DNA of 64,000 nt from Niveibacterium umoris (lineage in GTDB: Bacteria > Pseudomonadota > Gammaproteobacteria > Burkholderiales > Rhodocyclaceae). The translations under genes and the position numbers were made by a program. Of the stretch, positions 23,986-32,846 are shown piece by piece. The number at the start of each line of letters is the position of its first letter. Position 1 is the stretch's first letter. The stretch covers positions 1,178,001-1,242,000 of the forward strand of contig NZ_JACIET010000002.1 in the NCBI RefSeq assembly GCF_014197015.1, given 5' to 3'. The notes beneath the pieces are model-generated. The model worked only from the letters and a program-made list of their open reading frames with translations, made no database searches and was not told where the DNA came from.

Positions 23986-26402
23986 ACATTCGCGGTCGCA
24001 TACTGCTGGTGCTGGTGGCGGCGACGCTGGTGCCGCTCTATCTGGTTGGCTGGCTGACCTTGTCGGCGAATGCGCGATCGAGCGCCGACCGTGAAGACAC
24101 GCTGTTACGGGTGCGCGCCGACGAATTGTCCAATGACATCGATGGGTTCGTCCGTGCGACGCAGGAGGCGCTGCGTGCCGATTCCGGGCAGCCGATCTTC
24201 GTGCGTTACCTGAGCAGCGATGCAGACGCCCGCCGCAAGCTCGACAGCGAGGTGCGCAGCGCCCTGCGCAGTGTGGCGGTGAAGGACCCGATCCATGTGA
24301 TGTCCGCGGCGCTGATCGATGGTGCTGCGCGTGTGCTGGCTGATACCCGTTTCCTGCCGGGACAGTCCGAACAGGAGCGTAGCAGCCCCTGCGTGGCCGA
24401 TGCGCTGACGCAGGGTGTCAGCGCGCTTGACGGACCACGGGCCGAAGGCCCCGCCGATTCGGCCTTCATCCTGTTCTGCCATCCGGTGCGCGATTCGCGT
24501 GGGCATATCCTCGGCATCCTGCGGCTACGTGTGTCGGCCGCCAGGCTGCAGGCGATCGTGTGGCGCCAGGGCCTGAACGAGGCGAGCGGGCGCTATGTGA
24601 TGGTGTTGACGCCGGATGGCGTGGTCGCGGCGCACAGTACGCGACCTGAATGGTTGCTGCGCGCGCGCCTGGGCGGCGACGAAAAATCGGATGCGGTGCT
24701 GCGGCGTGAGCACCGCCTCGTCGGCAAGGGCGAAACTGAGCGCCTGAATGGTGTGCTTCCCGCCGTGCAGCGCACCTCGGTGCTCGCCTGGGTGACAGTC
24801 AGCGACGGGCGATTGCGGATGGCCGTCGCGCAGGTGCGCGATACGCCCTGGCGGGTGGTGGTGTTCACGCCCGAGGCGGCCTGGCGTGCCGGCTTTGATG
24901 CCGAGTTGCGCACGATCCTGTTGCTCGGCGGCATCACGACCTTGCTGCTGCTGGTGGCGTCGTGGTGGGTCGCCGGGCGCATTTCGGGCCCGATCGTGCG
25001 GCTGACCGAGGTGGCGGACCGCATCGGGCGTGACGCGGCGCAACCCGAACTCCCGGTCGACGCGGATGGCGAGGTGGGGCGGCTGGCGCGCGCATTGCAG
25101 TCGATGATGCGTCGTCTCGACGAAGCGCGCGCTACGCTGGCCCAGCAAGTCGAAGAACAGCGCGCCACGGCGCTCCGCCTGCAGATCAGCGAGTCGCGGC
25201 TGACGGCGCTGTTCAACCTGTCGCCGCTGCCCCTGCTGCTCTCGGATCGTGAGTCCGGCGAAGTGATGGACGTCAACGCCGCCTTCGTCACGCAGTTCGG
25301 CGCCGTCGCGGCATCGTTGGCCGGCGCGTCACTGGCAAGTCTTTCGGGCGACGCGCGTTTCCCGTCCTTCTATACCCTGGCCAGGCAACTGCAATTGCAG
25401 GGCGATGTTGACCAGGTGGTGCCGGTGCGACATGACGGAGAGGCGTCTTTCATGCGGACTTTCGGTCGCGCCTTCGAAGCCGGCGCCCGCAAGCTCGCCA
25501 TCTGGACCTGTGTCGACGTGACCGAGACCGAAAACGCCCGCCGCGCGCTGGAGGAACTCAACGCCTCACTGGAAGGCCGTGTTGAGCAGCGTACCAATGC
25601 GCTGCGCGAAACCCTGCAACACCTTCAACTGGCGCAAGACGAACTGGTGCGCTCGGAAAAGCTGGCGGCGCTCGGCAGCCTGGTTGCCGGGGTGGCGCAC
25701 GAATTGAACACCCCGCTCGGGAACAGCGTGACCGTGGCCAGCACGATTGGTGAGCTGACGTCCCGCCTCGCCGAAGACCTTGCTGGCGGGCGCCTGCGGC
25801 GCTCTCAACTCGACGAATTCGTCGTCGCGATGCAGTCGGCGGCCGATCTGATCACGCGCAATCTCGCCCGGGCGAGGACTTTGGTGACCAGCTTCAAACA
25901 GGTCTCGGTCGATCGGGTCAGTGAGGGGCGTCGTCGCTTCGATCTCGCCGAAGTGATCAACGAAGTGGCGGCGACGTTGGCGCCGGGGCTCAAAGGCCAA
26001 CCGGGGCGGCTCGATCTCGATCTGGCCCCTGTCGAGATGGACAGCTTCCCCGGCGCCATCGGCCAGATCATTACCAATCTGGTCAACAACGCAATGCTGC
26101 ACGCCTTCGAGGGCCGCGACGACGGACTCGTCGTACTGAGCTGCCGCCATTTGCCCGACGGATTTGCCGAGCTCGTCTGTCGGGACGATGGCAGCGGCAT
26201 GGACGCCGAAACGCTGCGGCGCATCTTCGATCCGTTCTTTACGACCAAATTCGGACGGGGCGGCAGCGGCCTGGGCATGCATATCGTGTACAACCTGGTG
26301 ACCCGTGGTCTGGGTGGCACCATCGAGGTGGCGAGCCAGCCAGGCAGTGGCGCGCGTTTTCGCATCGTGATGCCATGTGTCGCGCCTGCGCACGCCGACT
26401 GA
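23982..26402 (+). CDS. Sensor histidine kinase: Cache, HAMP, PAS, HisKA, HATPase
   Basis: 806 residues from a GTG at 23982 overlapping the binding-protein stop (GTGA). TM1 is at about 7-27, a double-Cache-like periplasmic domain at about 30-300, TM2 at 310-330, HAMP at 330-385, PAS at 402-515, and a coiled-coil (EELNASLEGRVEQRTNALRETL) leads to the H-box with His573 in AHELNTPLGNS. The ATPase shows N-box NLVNNAMLHAFEGRDDG, G1 DDGSGMD and G2 GRGGSGLGMHIVYNL. There is no receiver domain and no response regulator gene nearby. Translational coupling to the binding protein suggests it reads the liganded lipoprotein. Confidence 0.9.
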   Translation: MNIRGRILLVLVAATLVPLYLVGWLTLSANARSSADREDTLLRVRADELSNDIDGFVRATQEALRADSGQPIFVRYLSSDADARRKLDSEVRSALRSVAVKDPIHVMSAALIDGAARVLADTRFLPGQSEQERSSPCVADALTQGVSALDGPRAEGPADSAFILFCHPVRDSRGHILGILRLRVSAARLQAIVWRQGLNEASGRYVMVLTPDGVVAAHSTRPEWLLRARLGGDEKSDAVLRREHRLVGKGETERLNGVLPAVQRTSVLAWVTVSDGRLRMAVAQVRDTPWRVVVFTPEAAWRAGFDAELRTILLLGGITTLLLLVASWWVAGRISGPIVRLTEVADRIGRDAAQPELPVDADGEVGRLARALQSMMRRLDEARATLAQQVEEQRATALRLQISESRLTALFNLSPLPLLLSDRESGEVMDVNAAFVTQFGAVAASLAGASLASLSGDARFPSFYTLARQLQLQGDVDQVVPVRHDGEASFMRTFGRAFEAGARKLAIWTCVDVTETENARRALEELNASLEGRVEQRTNALRETLQHLQLAQDELVRSEKLAALGSLVAGVAHELNTPLGNSVTVASTIGELTSRLAEDLAGGRLRRSQLDEFVVAMQSAADLITRNLARARTLVTSFKQVSVDRVSEGRRRFDLAEVINEVAATLAPGLKGQPGRLDLDLAPVEMDSFPGAIGQIITNLVNNAMLHAFEGRDDGLVVLSCRHLPDGFAELVCRDDGSGMDAETLRRIFDPFFTTKFGRGGSGLGMHIVYNLVTRGLGGTIEVASQPGSGARFRIVMPCVAPAHAD

Positions 26403-26510
26403 TATCTTTCGCACGGCGAGCCATGGCGCCGATTTCGTTTCGTGATGGGCTCAAGCCATGCCGAGCTGGCGCCGTTGTTGCGGGTTGGGGTAGGTCGCAT
26501 GAGAGGACGA

Positions 26511-27506
26511 ATGAATCTGCCTGAATGTCAATCGGTGCCGCGACGACGGTGGCTCCATTACAGCGCCGGCTGCGTGGCTGCGCTGCTGGTCGGTTGCGGC
26601 CGCCCGTCTTCGCCGTCGAAGCCCGCCCCCCTGCGCATAGGTGTCGACCTATGGGCCGGCTATTACCCGCTGCTGCTGGCGAAGGAACTGGGCTATCTGG
26701 CGTCGGCCGGCGTCGAGGTCGACATCGGCATCCCGCAGAACACGCGTCGCCTGCTCAGCGATTTTTCCGCCGGCGCTTACGATGGCGCCTGCGTCTCAGT
26801 TGGCGACATGATCACGCTGACCCGCACATCGCCGGATGTGCGCATGGTCCTCGCTTCGGACGAATCCGCTGGCGGCGACGTGCTGCTCGGCAGTCAGGTG
26901 CCAACCGAGGCCGCCCAGATACGAGGCAAGCGCATCGGCACCTCGCTGGGGGGATTTGGCGAGCTGCTGGTGCTGCGGTTTCTCGCCCGTTTCGGGCTTA
27001 CCTTCGATGACGTGAAGCTGCTCAATGTCGACGCGGCTGACGTGCCTTTGCAGCTCGAACGCGGCGAACTCGATTTTGGCCACACCTGGGAGCCCTACGT
27101 CTCGCAGGCGGTTTCGAGGGGTTTCAAGGCGGTGTATTCGAGTGCGGACACCCCCGGCCTGATCATCGACGGGTTGATGTTCCACAAGGCCGTGCTCGAG
27201 CAGCGCGCCGACGCGGTGCGCGCCCTGGTGGCGGCGTGGTTCCGTGCGCTGGACTGGTGGAACAGCCATCCGGCCGAGGGCGACCAGCGCCTGCAGGTGC
27301 TGCTCAAGGGCAAGACCGATGACGTCAGCCGAAACGGCATCAGGTTGCTGGGGCTCGCCGAGAACCGCGCCAAGTTCCAGCCCGGCGAGACCGACGCGTC
27401 CTTGCCTCATGTGGCCGGCCAATTCATCGAGCACTTCGTGGCGCGCGGCTACCTGATGACGCGGCCGCGCCCCGAAGACCTCTTCGACGTGCGCATGCTG
27501 CCGTGA
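26511..27506 (+). CDS. ABC-type substrate-binding lipoprotein, second copy
   Basis: 331 residues taking ATG at 26511, which follows GAGAGG at about 5 bases; upstream in-frame starts at 26442 are less likely. Lipobox LLVGCGR. It is a clear paralogue of the protein at 22975, sharing LWAGYYPLLLAKELGYL, SVGDMITLTRTSPDVRMVLA, GKRIGTSLGGFGELLVLRF and FGHTWEPYVSQA. Again there are no transporter partners and the stop overlaps the following kinase start. The two copies probably bind related but distinct ligands. Confidence 0.85.
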   Translation: MNLPECQSVPRRRWLHYSAGCVAALLVGCGRPSSPSKPAPLRIGVDLWAGYYPLLLAKELGYLASAGVEVDIGIPQNTRRLLSDFSAGAYDGACVSVGDMITLTRTSPDVRMVLASDESAGGDVLLGSQVPTEAAQIRGKRIGTSLGGFGELLVLRFLARFGLTFDDVKLLNVDAADVPLQLERGELDFGHTWEPYVSQAVSRGFKAVYSSADTPGLIIDGLMFHKAVLEQRADAVRALVAAWFRALDWWNSHPAEGDQRLQVLLKGKTDDVSRNGIRLLGLAENRAKFQPGETDASLPHVAGQFIEHFVARGYLMTRPRPEDLFDVRMLP

Positions 27507-29536
27507 GAATCCGCGGTCAACTTCTGCTGACGCTCGCGCTGGTCGCGCTGGTCCCGCTCTACATCACCGGCTGGATCGCCCTGCAGGCGAACGAGTACGC
27601 ACGCGCGGAGCGGGAAGATAGCGCCTTGCGCGCCCGCGCGGCAGAAGTCGCGTCCGCCATCGATACCTATGCCGCCGCGACGCTCGAAGGCTTGCGCGCG
27701 GATGGTCACCTGCCCGGGCTGCGGCGCTTTCTTGCAGCCGACGATGAGCGGCGCACGCTGCTGGTGGCCGAACTGGTGGACACGCTGCGCAATACGGTGA
27801 TCAAGGATCCTATCCATGTGACCTCCGCGGCGCTGCTCGACCGCGAAGGCCGCGTCATGGTCGATACCGAACTGGGGCGCACCGGTATCAGCGAAGCGGA
27901 CAAAGCCTGGTTCAAGCAGGCGGTCGATTCGGGTCTGCCGAGTCTGGTCGGGCCCTATTTCGAAAAGGACGGCGCCACGCTCTGGGCGTCGGAGCCGGTG
28001 CGAGACGGCGGCGGGCTGATTGTCGGCGTACTGCGCTTGCGCATCGCTGCGGCGCGCTTGCAGGAATTCGTGCGGCAGGACCCGGCGCGCGAGGGCAGCG
28101 GCAGTTTCAGCATTCTCATTGACAGCGCAGGTGTCGCGATCGCGCACGGCGGGGATGCGCGCCTCCAAGGCCGCGTCGTGATTGGTGCCGACGCGGCGAC
28201 ACTGACCCGACTCGTGAACGAACGGCGTGTGGCGACGGATCTGCCGGGGAGCCTGAAGCGCTCGGAGGCCCTCGCCGAGGGTATGAACTGGGTCGACGTC
28301 GACAGCGATGGCGAGGTCGAGCGCGTGGCGGTGGTGCCGCTGCGCGTGGCGCCGTGGCGCCTGGCGCTGGTCGAGCCGCGTCAGAACTACTTCGCGCCGT
28401 ATGCAAGGCTGACCATGGTGGTGTTGGCGATGGGTCTGCTGCTGACCGGGCTGATCGTGGGCGCCGCCTGGCTGGTTTCGGCGCGCATCGCCAAACCGCT
28501 CGTGCAGCTCACCGATGCCGCGGAACGCATCGGCTCCGGATCGGCTGCCGATCTGCCAACCGGGGCGAGCGGCGAGATCGGGCAGCTGGCACGCGCCTTC
28601 GAGGCACGGGATCACCGCCTGCGCGAATCGCGCGAGGCCCTTGAAGCCTTGAACGCCACGCTTGAGGCGCGGGTCGAGGCGCGAACCGTCGAGCTGACGC
28701 AAGCGCTGGAGCGCCTCGAGATGGCGCAGGACGAGTTGGTGCGATCCGAAAAGTTCAGCGCCCTCGGGAATCTGGTCGCAGGCATCGCACATGAGCTGAA
28801 CACGCCGATTGGCAACAGCGTGACGGTGGCGAGCGCGTTGATCGCGCAGTCCCGCAAACTCAAGCAGGATGTGGAGGCAAGCCAGCTACGGCGCTCCAGC
28901 CTGCTCGAATATGTCGACAACCTGCAGGATGCCGCCTCGCTGCTCGATCGCAATCTGGAACGCGCACGCGACCTGGTGGCGAGCTTCAAGCAGGTATCGG
29001 TCGACCGCGTCAGCGAGAAACGCCGGGTGTTCGACCTAGCGGTGACGGTACGCGAACTGGTGACGACGATGATGCCGCTGTTGCGCAAGCACGGCGTCGA
29101 GGTCGAATTGCTGCTTGAGGAAGGGATATCGGTCGATAGCTATCCGGGCCCGTTGGGGCAGGTGCTCACCAACTTCATCAACAACGCGTTGATTCACGCC
29201 TTTGATGGTCGCGACCAGGGGCGTTTGTCCCTTACGGCGGCTCGACATGGGGCCGACGCCTGTGTGATCACCTGTGCCGACGACGGGGTCGGGATTCCGG
29301 CCGACCAGATCAACCGCATCTTCGATCCGTTCTTCACCACCAAGCTCGGCCGCGGCGGCAGCGGGCTGGGCCTGAGCATCGTCTACAACCTGGTCAATGG
29401 CGTCTTGGGTGGCCGGATCGAAGTCACCAGTCGCCCAGGCGAGGGCACGCGCTTCAGTGTGTTCATCCCGCTCACTGCCCATCCGGGGCACGACATGGAA
29501 GAGGACGACGCGGACGTCGACAGCGCCGGAGTCTGA
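27503..29536 (+). CDS. Sensor histidine kinase: Cache, HAMP, HisKA, HATPase (no PAS)
   Basis: 677 residues from GTG at 27503, overlapping the previous stop. Paralogous to the kinase at 23982 along the Cache (KDPIHVTSAALLDREGRVMVD), HAMP and catalytic parts, but the PAS region is absent, accounting for most of the length difference. The H-box is AHELNTPIGNS with His430; the ATPase has NFINNALIHAFDGRDQGR, DDGVGIPADQINRIFDPFF and GRGGSGLGLSIVYNLV. It is an intact kinase lacking a receiver. A GC hairpin (29537-29555) follows the stop. Confidence 0.9.
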   Translation: MRIRGQLLLTLALVALVPLYITGWIALQANEYARAEREDSALRARAAEVASAIDTYAAATLEGLRADGHLPGLRRFLAADDERRTLLVAELVDTLRNTVIKDPIHVTSAALLDREGRVMVDTELGRTGISEADKAWFKQAVDSGLPSLVGPYFEKDGATLWASEPVRDGGGLIVGVLRLRIAAARLQEFVRQDPAREGSGSFSILIDSAGVAIAHGGDARLQGRVVIGADAATLTRLVNERRVATDLPGSLKRSEALAEGMNWVDVDSDGEVERVAVVPLRVAPWRLALVEPRQNYFAPYARLTMVVLAMGLLLTGLIVGAAWLVSARIAKPLVQLTDAAERIGSGSAADLPTGASGEIGQLARAFEARDHRLRESREALEALNATLEARVEARTVELTQALERLEMAQDELVRSEKFSALGNLVAGIAHELNTPIGNSVTVASALIAQSRKLKQDVEASQLRRSSLLEYVDNLQDAASLLDRNLERARDLVASFKQVSVDRVSEKRRVFDLAVTVRELVTTMMPLLRKHGVEVELLLEEGISVDSYPGPLGQVLTNFINNALIHAFDGRDQGRLSLTAARHGADACVITCADDGVGIPADQINRIFDPFFTTKLGRGGSGLGLSIVYNLVNGVLGGRIEVTSRPGEGTRFSVFIPLTAHPGHDMEEDDADVDSAGV

Positions 29537-29555
29537 GCCGCGCATAAGGCGCGGC
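29537..29555 (+). terminator. Hairpin after the binding-protein/kinase cassette
   Basis: GCCGCGC (29537-29543), loop ATAAG, GCGCGGC (29549-29555): perfect 7-bp stem starting one base after the stop codon. No T-run follows, so intrinsic termination is doubtful. Confidence 0.4.
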
Positions 29556-29602
29556 GTGTGCCGGCTCAGGTTGCCGGAATATTTGCCCAGGCATGGGTCA
29601 AA

Positions 29603-29748
29603 TTGATTATTCCTTTTGCATCATAAATAACTTCTAGTGCTGATCGCGCGAAATGCGCAGTTTCGGACAAGGCCGTCCGGCTTCGTTCCGCACACTTCGT
29701 GCCAGCAAGCAATACGACACCCGGTTGCTTGCTCGCGCCGCGAGGCGC
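29603..29748 (+). promoter_or_regulatory. AT-rich promoter region and structured leader of the first CBM21 gene
   Basis: An AT-rich island about 150 bases before the CBM21 start holds TTGATT (29603-29608) and TAAATA (29624-29629), a weak -35/-10 pair with a short 15-base spacer. Downstream lie a 9-bp perfect stem AGCAAGCAA/TTGCTTGCT (29704-29712 and 29725-29733) and GCGCC/GGCGC (29735-29739 and 29744-29748) just ahead of the ribosome-binding site GAGGTG. The hairpins could stabilise the mRNA or regulate translation. Confidence 0.35.
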
Positions 29749-29777
29749 ATCCCCCCAATCAGCAACAGAGGTGAACC

Positions 29778-30566
29778 ATGAAGAAGATCATTCTGATCCT
29801 GGCCGCGATCGCGCTGGCCGCTCAGGCCTATGCGGCCGATGAGATCAAGCTCCTGCGTTCGCGCAGCACGGTCTCTTCGAAGTACGGCGTCAGCAGTCAA
29901 ACCATCCATTTCGAAGCTCTCGTCAAGAATCTCAACTATGCCAAGCAGGTTTATGCTCACCTGAAGCGGCCCGACGGTAGCTGGGTCGATGCGCCGCTGG
30001 CCTATTCGCGTGCCGCAGACACCGGGCGTGAAGTCTGGGAAGGCAGCTACACCGATCCGAACCCGACCAATACGGGCCCCAGCTTCCAGACCTTCGATCT
30101 CGAGTTCGCGCTGCGCTATGTCGTGAACGGCGTCGAGTACTGGGACAACAACAGCGGCCTGAACTACAAGCAGGGGCGTGATACCGGCCACCTGCTGATC
30201 GGCACCAACGTGCTGGCGAGCATCTATGACCTCAACAGCCCGGCATGGATCTACAACGGCCACTATTACGGCGCGGTCACGCTGAAGAACCTGTCGCCGA
30301 GCAAGCAGGTCAAGGTGGTCTACTCGACCGATGGCTGGAAGACCAGTGGCACGGCCTGGGCGACTTTCAGCAACACCTACTGGTCAGGCGGCTACAGCGC
30401 AGCGCCCAACCCGAACGCTTACGGCGCAGAAGAGTGGAACTTCCAGCTTGATCTGAGCACCACGGCGACCAAGGTCGAATTCGCGATTGGCTACATCGTC
30501 AATGGCACGACCTACTGGGACAACAACTTCGGTCGCAACTACACCCAGGCGCTCAAGCAGAACTGA
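29778..30566 (+). CDS. Secreted protein with two CBM21-like carbohydrate-binding domains (copy 1)
   Basis: 262 residues, ATG at 29778 after GAGGTG. A Sec signal peptide ends AQAYA-A (about residue 19). The mature protein is two tandem CBM21-like domains, each closing with the family hallmark: EYWDNNSGLNY (about 120-130) and TYWDNNFGRNY (about 245-255), with STDGWKTS (183-190) in the second. CBM21 is the starch/glycogen-binding domain of eukaryotic PP1 targeting subunits and fungal glucoamylases. No catalytic domain is attached. The next gene is a paralogue. The likely role is binding of an alpha-glucan or other polysaccharide outside the cytoplasm. Confidence 0.82.
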   Translation: MKKIILILAAIALAAQAYAADEIKLLRSRSTVSSKYGVSSQTIHFEALVKNLNYAKQVYAHLKRPDGSWVDAPLAYSRAADTGREVWEGSYTDPNPTNTGPSFQTFDLEFALRYVVNGVEYWDNNSGLNYKQGRDTGHLLIGTNVLASIYDLNSPAWIYNGHYYGAVTLKNLSPSKQVKVVYSTDGWKTSGTAWATFSNTYWSGGYSAAPNPNAYGAEEWNFQLDLSTTATKVEFAIGYIVNGTTYWDNNFGRNYTQALKQN

Positions 30567-30578
30567 TCTGGCGCGCAA

Positions 30579-30603
30579 GCCGGCGCGCCCACCGCGCGCC
30601 GGC
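30579..30603 (+). promoter_or_regulatory. Intercistronic hairpin between the two CBM21 genes
   Basis: GCCGGCGCG (30579-30587) pairs perfectly with CGCGCCGGC (30595-30603), 9 bp. No T-run is adjacent (a TTTTT occurs only about 20 bases later), so it may be an attenuator or mRNA-stability element. Confidence 0.4.
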
Positions 30604-30688
30604 ACCGGGGCCGGCCACACTGTTTTTCTCCAATGGACTGCGTCGCCGCTCGGGCGAGGCAGCGCCACGTCCCTGTCAGGAGACTTCC

Positions 30689-31471
30689 ATGAACAAGCTC
30701 TTTGCCGCGATTGCCGTAATCCTGTTCGCCCACGCTGCCGTCGCTGCCGACGAAATCAAGCTGCTGCGCTCGCAGAGCACCGTATCCGCCTATTACCAGG
30801 TCGGGCTGCAGTCGGTCCGATTCGAGGCGCTGGTGAAGAACCTCGCCTATGCCAAGCAGGTCTATGCCCACCTCAAGAAGCCCGATGGCAGCTGGATTGA
30901 TGTGCCGCTTGCCTACAGCCGCCCGGCCGACAACGGTAACGAAGTGTGGGCCGGCAACTTCAACGATAGCGACGCCACCGGCCTCACCTACCAGAGCTGG
31001 GATCTGGAGTTCGCGCTGCGCTACAAGGTCAACGGCATTGAGTACTGGGACAACAACGGTGGCCAGAACTACAAGCAGGCCAAGGATTCCGGCAGTCTGA
31101 TGCCATCCACCGTCCTGTTCGACCGCTTCGTCGATACCGGCAACCCGGTGACGGTGTACGGCACCCGTTACTACGGTAGCGTCAGCCTGAAAGACATCGG
31201 CAGCAACAAGCAGGTCGAAATCCGCTATACCACCGATGGCTGGAAGACGACGCGCAGCGCCTGGGCGGTCTGGAATGGCGGCTTCTGGCGCAGCTACTAC
31301 AGCAGCGCAACGAATCCGAACCAGTATGGGGTAGAAGAGTGGGCCTACGGCCTCACGCTGCCGGCCGGTACCACCCGCATTGAGTATGCGGTGGCCTATA
31401 CGGTCAACGGCACGACGTACTGGGACAACAACTTCGGCCGTAACTATGTCGTCGCGGTGAAGATGCAGTAA
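30689..31471 (+). CDS. Secreted protein with two CBM21-like carbohydrate-binding domains (copy 2)
   Basis: 260 residues, ATG at 30689 preceded by CAGGAGAC. The signal peptide ends AAVA-A; the mature N-terminus ADEIKLLRS is identical to copy 1. The two domains close with EYWDNNGGQNY (about 118-128) and TYWDNNFGRNY (about 242-252). The shared blocks LAYAKQVYAHLK and DLEFALRY show recent duplication, while the second-domain central region differs more, hinting at different ligand preference. A bidirectional terminator follows. Confidence 0.82.
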   Translation: MNKLFAAIAVILFAHAAVAADEIKLLRSQSTVSAYYQVGLQSVRFEALVKNLAYAKQVYAHLKKPDGSWIDVPLAYSRPADNGNEVWAGNFNDSDATGLTYQSWDLEFALRYKVNGIEYWDNNGGQNYKQAKDSGSLMPSTVLFDRFVDTGNPVTVYGTRYYGSVSLKDIGSNKQVEIRYTTDGWKTTRSAWAVWNGGFWRSYYSSATNPNQYGVEEWAYGLTLPAGTTRIEYAVAYTVNGTTYWDNNFGRNYVVAVKMQ

Positions 31472-31494
31472 GCGTGGGCTCTCCGCAGCAAATG

Positions 31495-31519
31495 AAAACG
31501 CCCCTTGCGGGGCGTTTTT
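31495..31519. terminator. Bidirectional intrinsic terminator
   Basis: AAAACGCCCC (31495-31504), loop TTGC, GGGGCGTTTT (31509-31518) with T-runs on both strands, placed between the convergent CBM21 copy 2 and terC-family genes. Confidence 0.92.
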
Positions 31520-31539
31520 GCCTGAAGTAACGGCGGCGC

Positions 31540-32289
31540 TCAGCCGGGCAGATCCTTGCGCAGGTGCACCGGCTCGGCGATGCGCTTGCGCAGCCTGATG
31601 TTGATCATCTCGACCACCACCGAGAAGGCCATCGAGAAGTAGATGTAGCCCTTCGGCACATGGGTGTCGAAGCCTTCCGCGATCAGCGTGACGCCGACCA
31701 GCACCAGGAAGGACAGCGCCAGCATCTTCACCGTCGGGTGCCGATCGACGAACTCACCGATCGGTTTTGCCGCAAACATCATTACGCCGACCGACAACAC
31801 GATCGCGCTCACCATCACGCCGAGATCGCTCGCCAGCCCCACCGCAGTGATCACCGAATCGAGCGAGAACACGATGTCGATGATCGCGATCTGTACCAGC
31901 ACCGCGGCGAATGCAGCGCCCGCACCGCCACCGCCATGCGACTCCTCTTCGCCTTCGAGCGCATTGTGGATCTCGTGCACGCTCTTCCACAGCAGGAACA
32001 GGCCGCCGCCGATCAGGATCAGGTCGCGTCCGGTGATGCCCTTCTCGATGACCGGCGCGACGAACAGCGGCGACTGCAGCTTCATGATCCAGGCCAGCGA
32101 AGCGAGCAGTGCGATGCGGGTGCCCATGGCAAGCAGCAGGCCGAGGCGGCGCGCGAGATTGCGCTGGGCGGCCGGCAGTCGGCCGACGAGAATCGAGATG
32201 AAGATGATGTTATCCACGCCGAGCACGATCTCCAGTGCAGTCAGCGTAGCCAAGGCAACCCAGGCATTCGGGTCAGCAAGCCATTCCAT
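31540..32289 (-). CDS. TerC family integral membrane protein
   Basis: 249 residues, ATG at 32289. Seven or so membrane helices with the two TerC acidic motifs: LEIVLGVDNIIFISIL (about residues 19-34) and DIVFSLDSVITAVGLA (about 138-153), whose aspartates are believed to bind metal. A His/Gly/Glu-rich loop (EGEEESHGGGGAG) lies between the halves. Relatives export manganese or contribute to tellurite and envelope stress resistance; MeeF/MeeY-type Mn export to metallate exoenzymes is the best-supported role. Transcribed alone. Confidence 0.9.
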   Translation of the reverse strand: MEWLADPNAWVALATLTALEIVLGVDNIIFISILVGRLPAAQRNLARRLGLLLAMGTRIALLASLAWIMKLQSPLFVAPVIEKGITGRDLILIGGGLFLLWKSVHEIHNALEGEEESHGGGGAGAAFAAVLVQIAIIDIVFSLDSVITAVGLASDLGVMVSAIVLSVGVMMFAAKPIGEFVDRHPTVKMLALSFLVLVGVTLIAEGFDTHVPKGYIYFSMAFSVVVEMINIRLRKRIAEPVHLRKDLPG

Positions 32290-32319
32290 GTTCAGGTGTC
32301 TCCGGGCTACAAAACAGAA

Positions 32320-32343
32320 CGGCCGCCCAGATGCGGGCGGCCG
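32320..32343 (-). terminator. Intrinsic terminator of the 32364-32846 gene
   Basis: CGGCCGCCC (32320-32328) pairs with GGGCGGCCG (32335-32343); on the minus strand it is followed by TTCTGTTTTG. It separates the glycine-rich protein gene from terC. Confidence 0.75.
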
Positions 32344-32363
32344 TCGCAGTATGCCAGCTTGCG

Positions 32364-32846
32364 TTACTTGACCGTGTACCCGCGCCCTTCAAGGCATGCC
32401 GCGCGTGCCTTGTTGAAGGCCGCGCTCTGGTTGCTGGCCTGCGTCGTCGCGGCTTGTTGCTGTGCGGCCTGTTGTTGCTGCGCCGCGCGCTGCTGCTGGC
32501 GCTTCTGCCCCCGTTGCGCGGCACCCCCCGCAACGGCGCCGGCGACGGCTGCGTCGCCAACATCGTTGTCGGTGATCGCCGCTACGGTTGCCGCCGCCGC
32601 AGCGCCGCGTACCCGGCCGCCGCTGGGTGCAGGGGCTGCAGCAGGTGCGGGGGCCGGGGCCGCCGCCTGGGGCGGCTTCGCCGGGTCGAATCCGGTCTGG
32701 CCCACCGCCCATGTGTAGCATTCCGCCTCATCCGTCTTCTGCTGCTCGGGGCTCTGCCCTTTGGCCGGATACACAAACTGCTGCGCCATTGCCGGGCCGG
32801 CAGCAGCGGCGAACAGGAAGGAAAGGACGCTCAGGCGAATGTTCAT
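32364..32846 (-). CDS. Exported Ala/Gln-rich protein with glycine-zipper-like segment
   Basis: 160 residues from ATG at 32846, with GGGAG nine bases upstream. A signal peptide ends AAGPAMA-Q. The mature part opens FVYPAKGQSPEQQKTDEAECYTWA, followed by a Pro/Ala linker, a glycine-zipper-like segment (GDAAVAGAVAGGAAQRG), a Gln/Ala repeat, and a closing FNKARAACLEGRGYTVK. Glycine-zipper proteins often insert in membranes. Similar small proteins are common in Betaproteobacteria and uncharacterised. Divergent from parC. Confidence 0.75.
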   Translation of the reverse strand: MNIRLSVLSFLFAAAAGPAMAQQFVYPAKGQSPEQQKTDEAECYTWAVGQTGFDPAKPPQAAAPAPAPAAAPAPSGGRVRGAAAAATVAAITDNDVGDAAVAGAVAGGAAQRGQKRQQQRAAQQQQAAQQQAATTQASNQSAAFNKARAACLEGRGYTVK

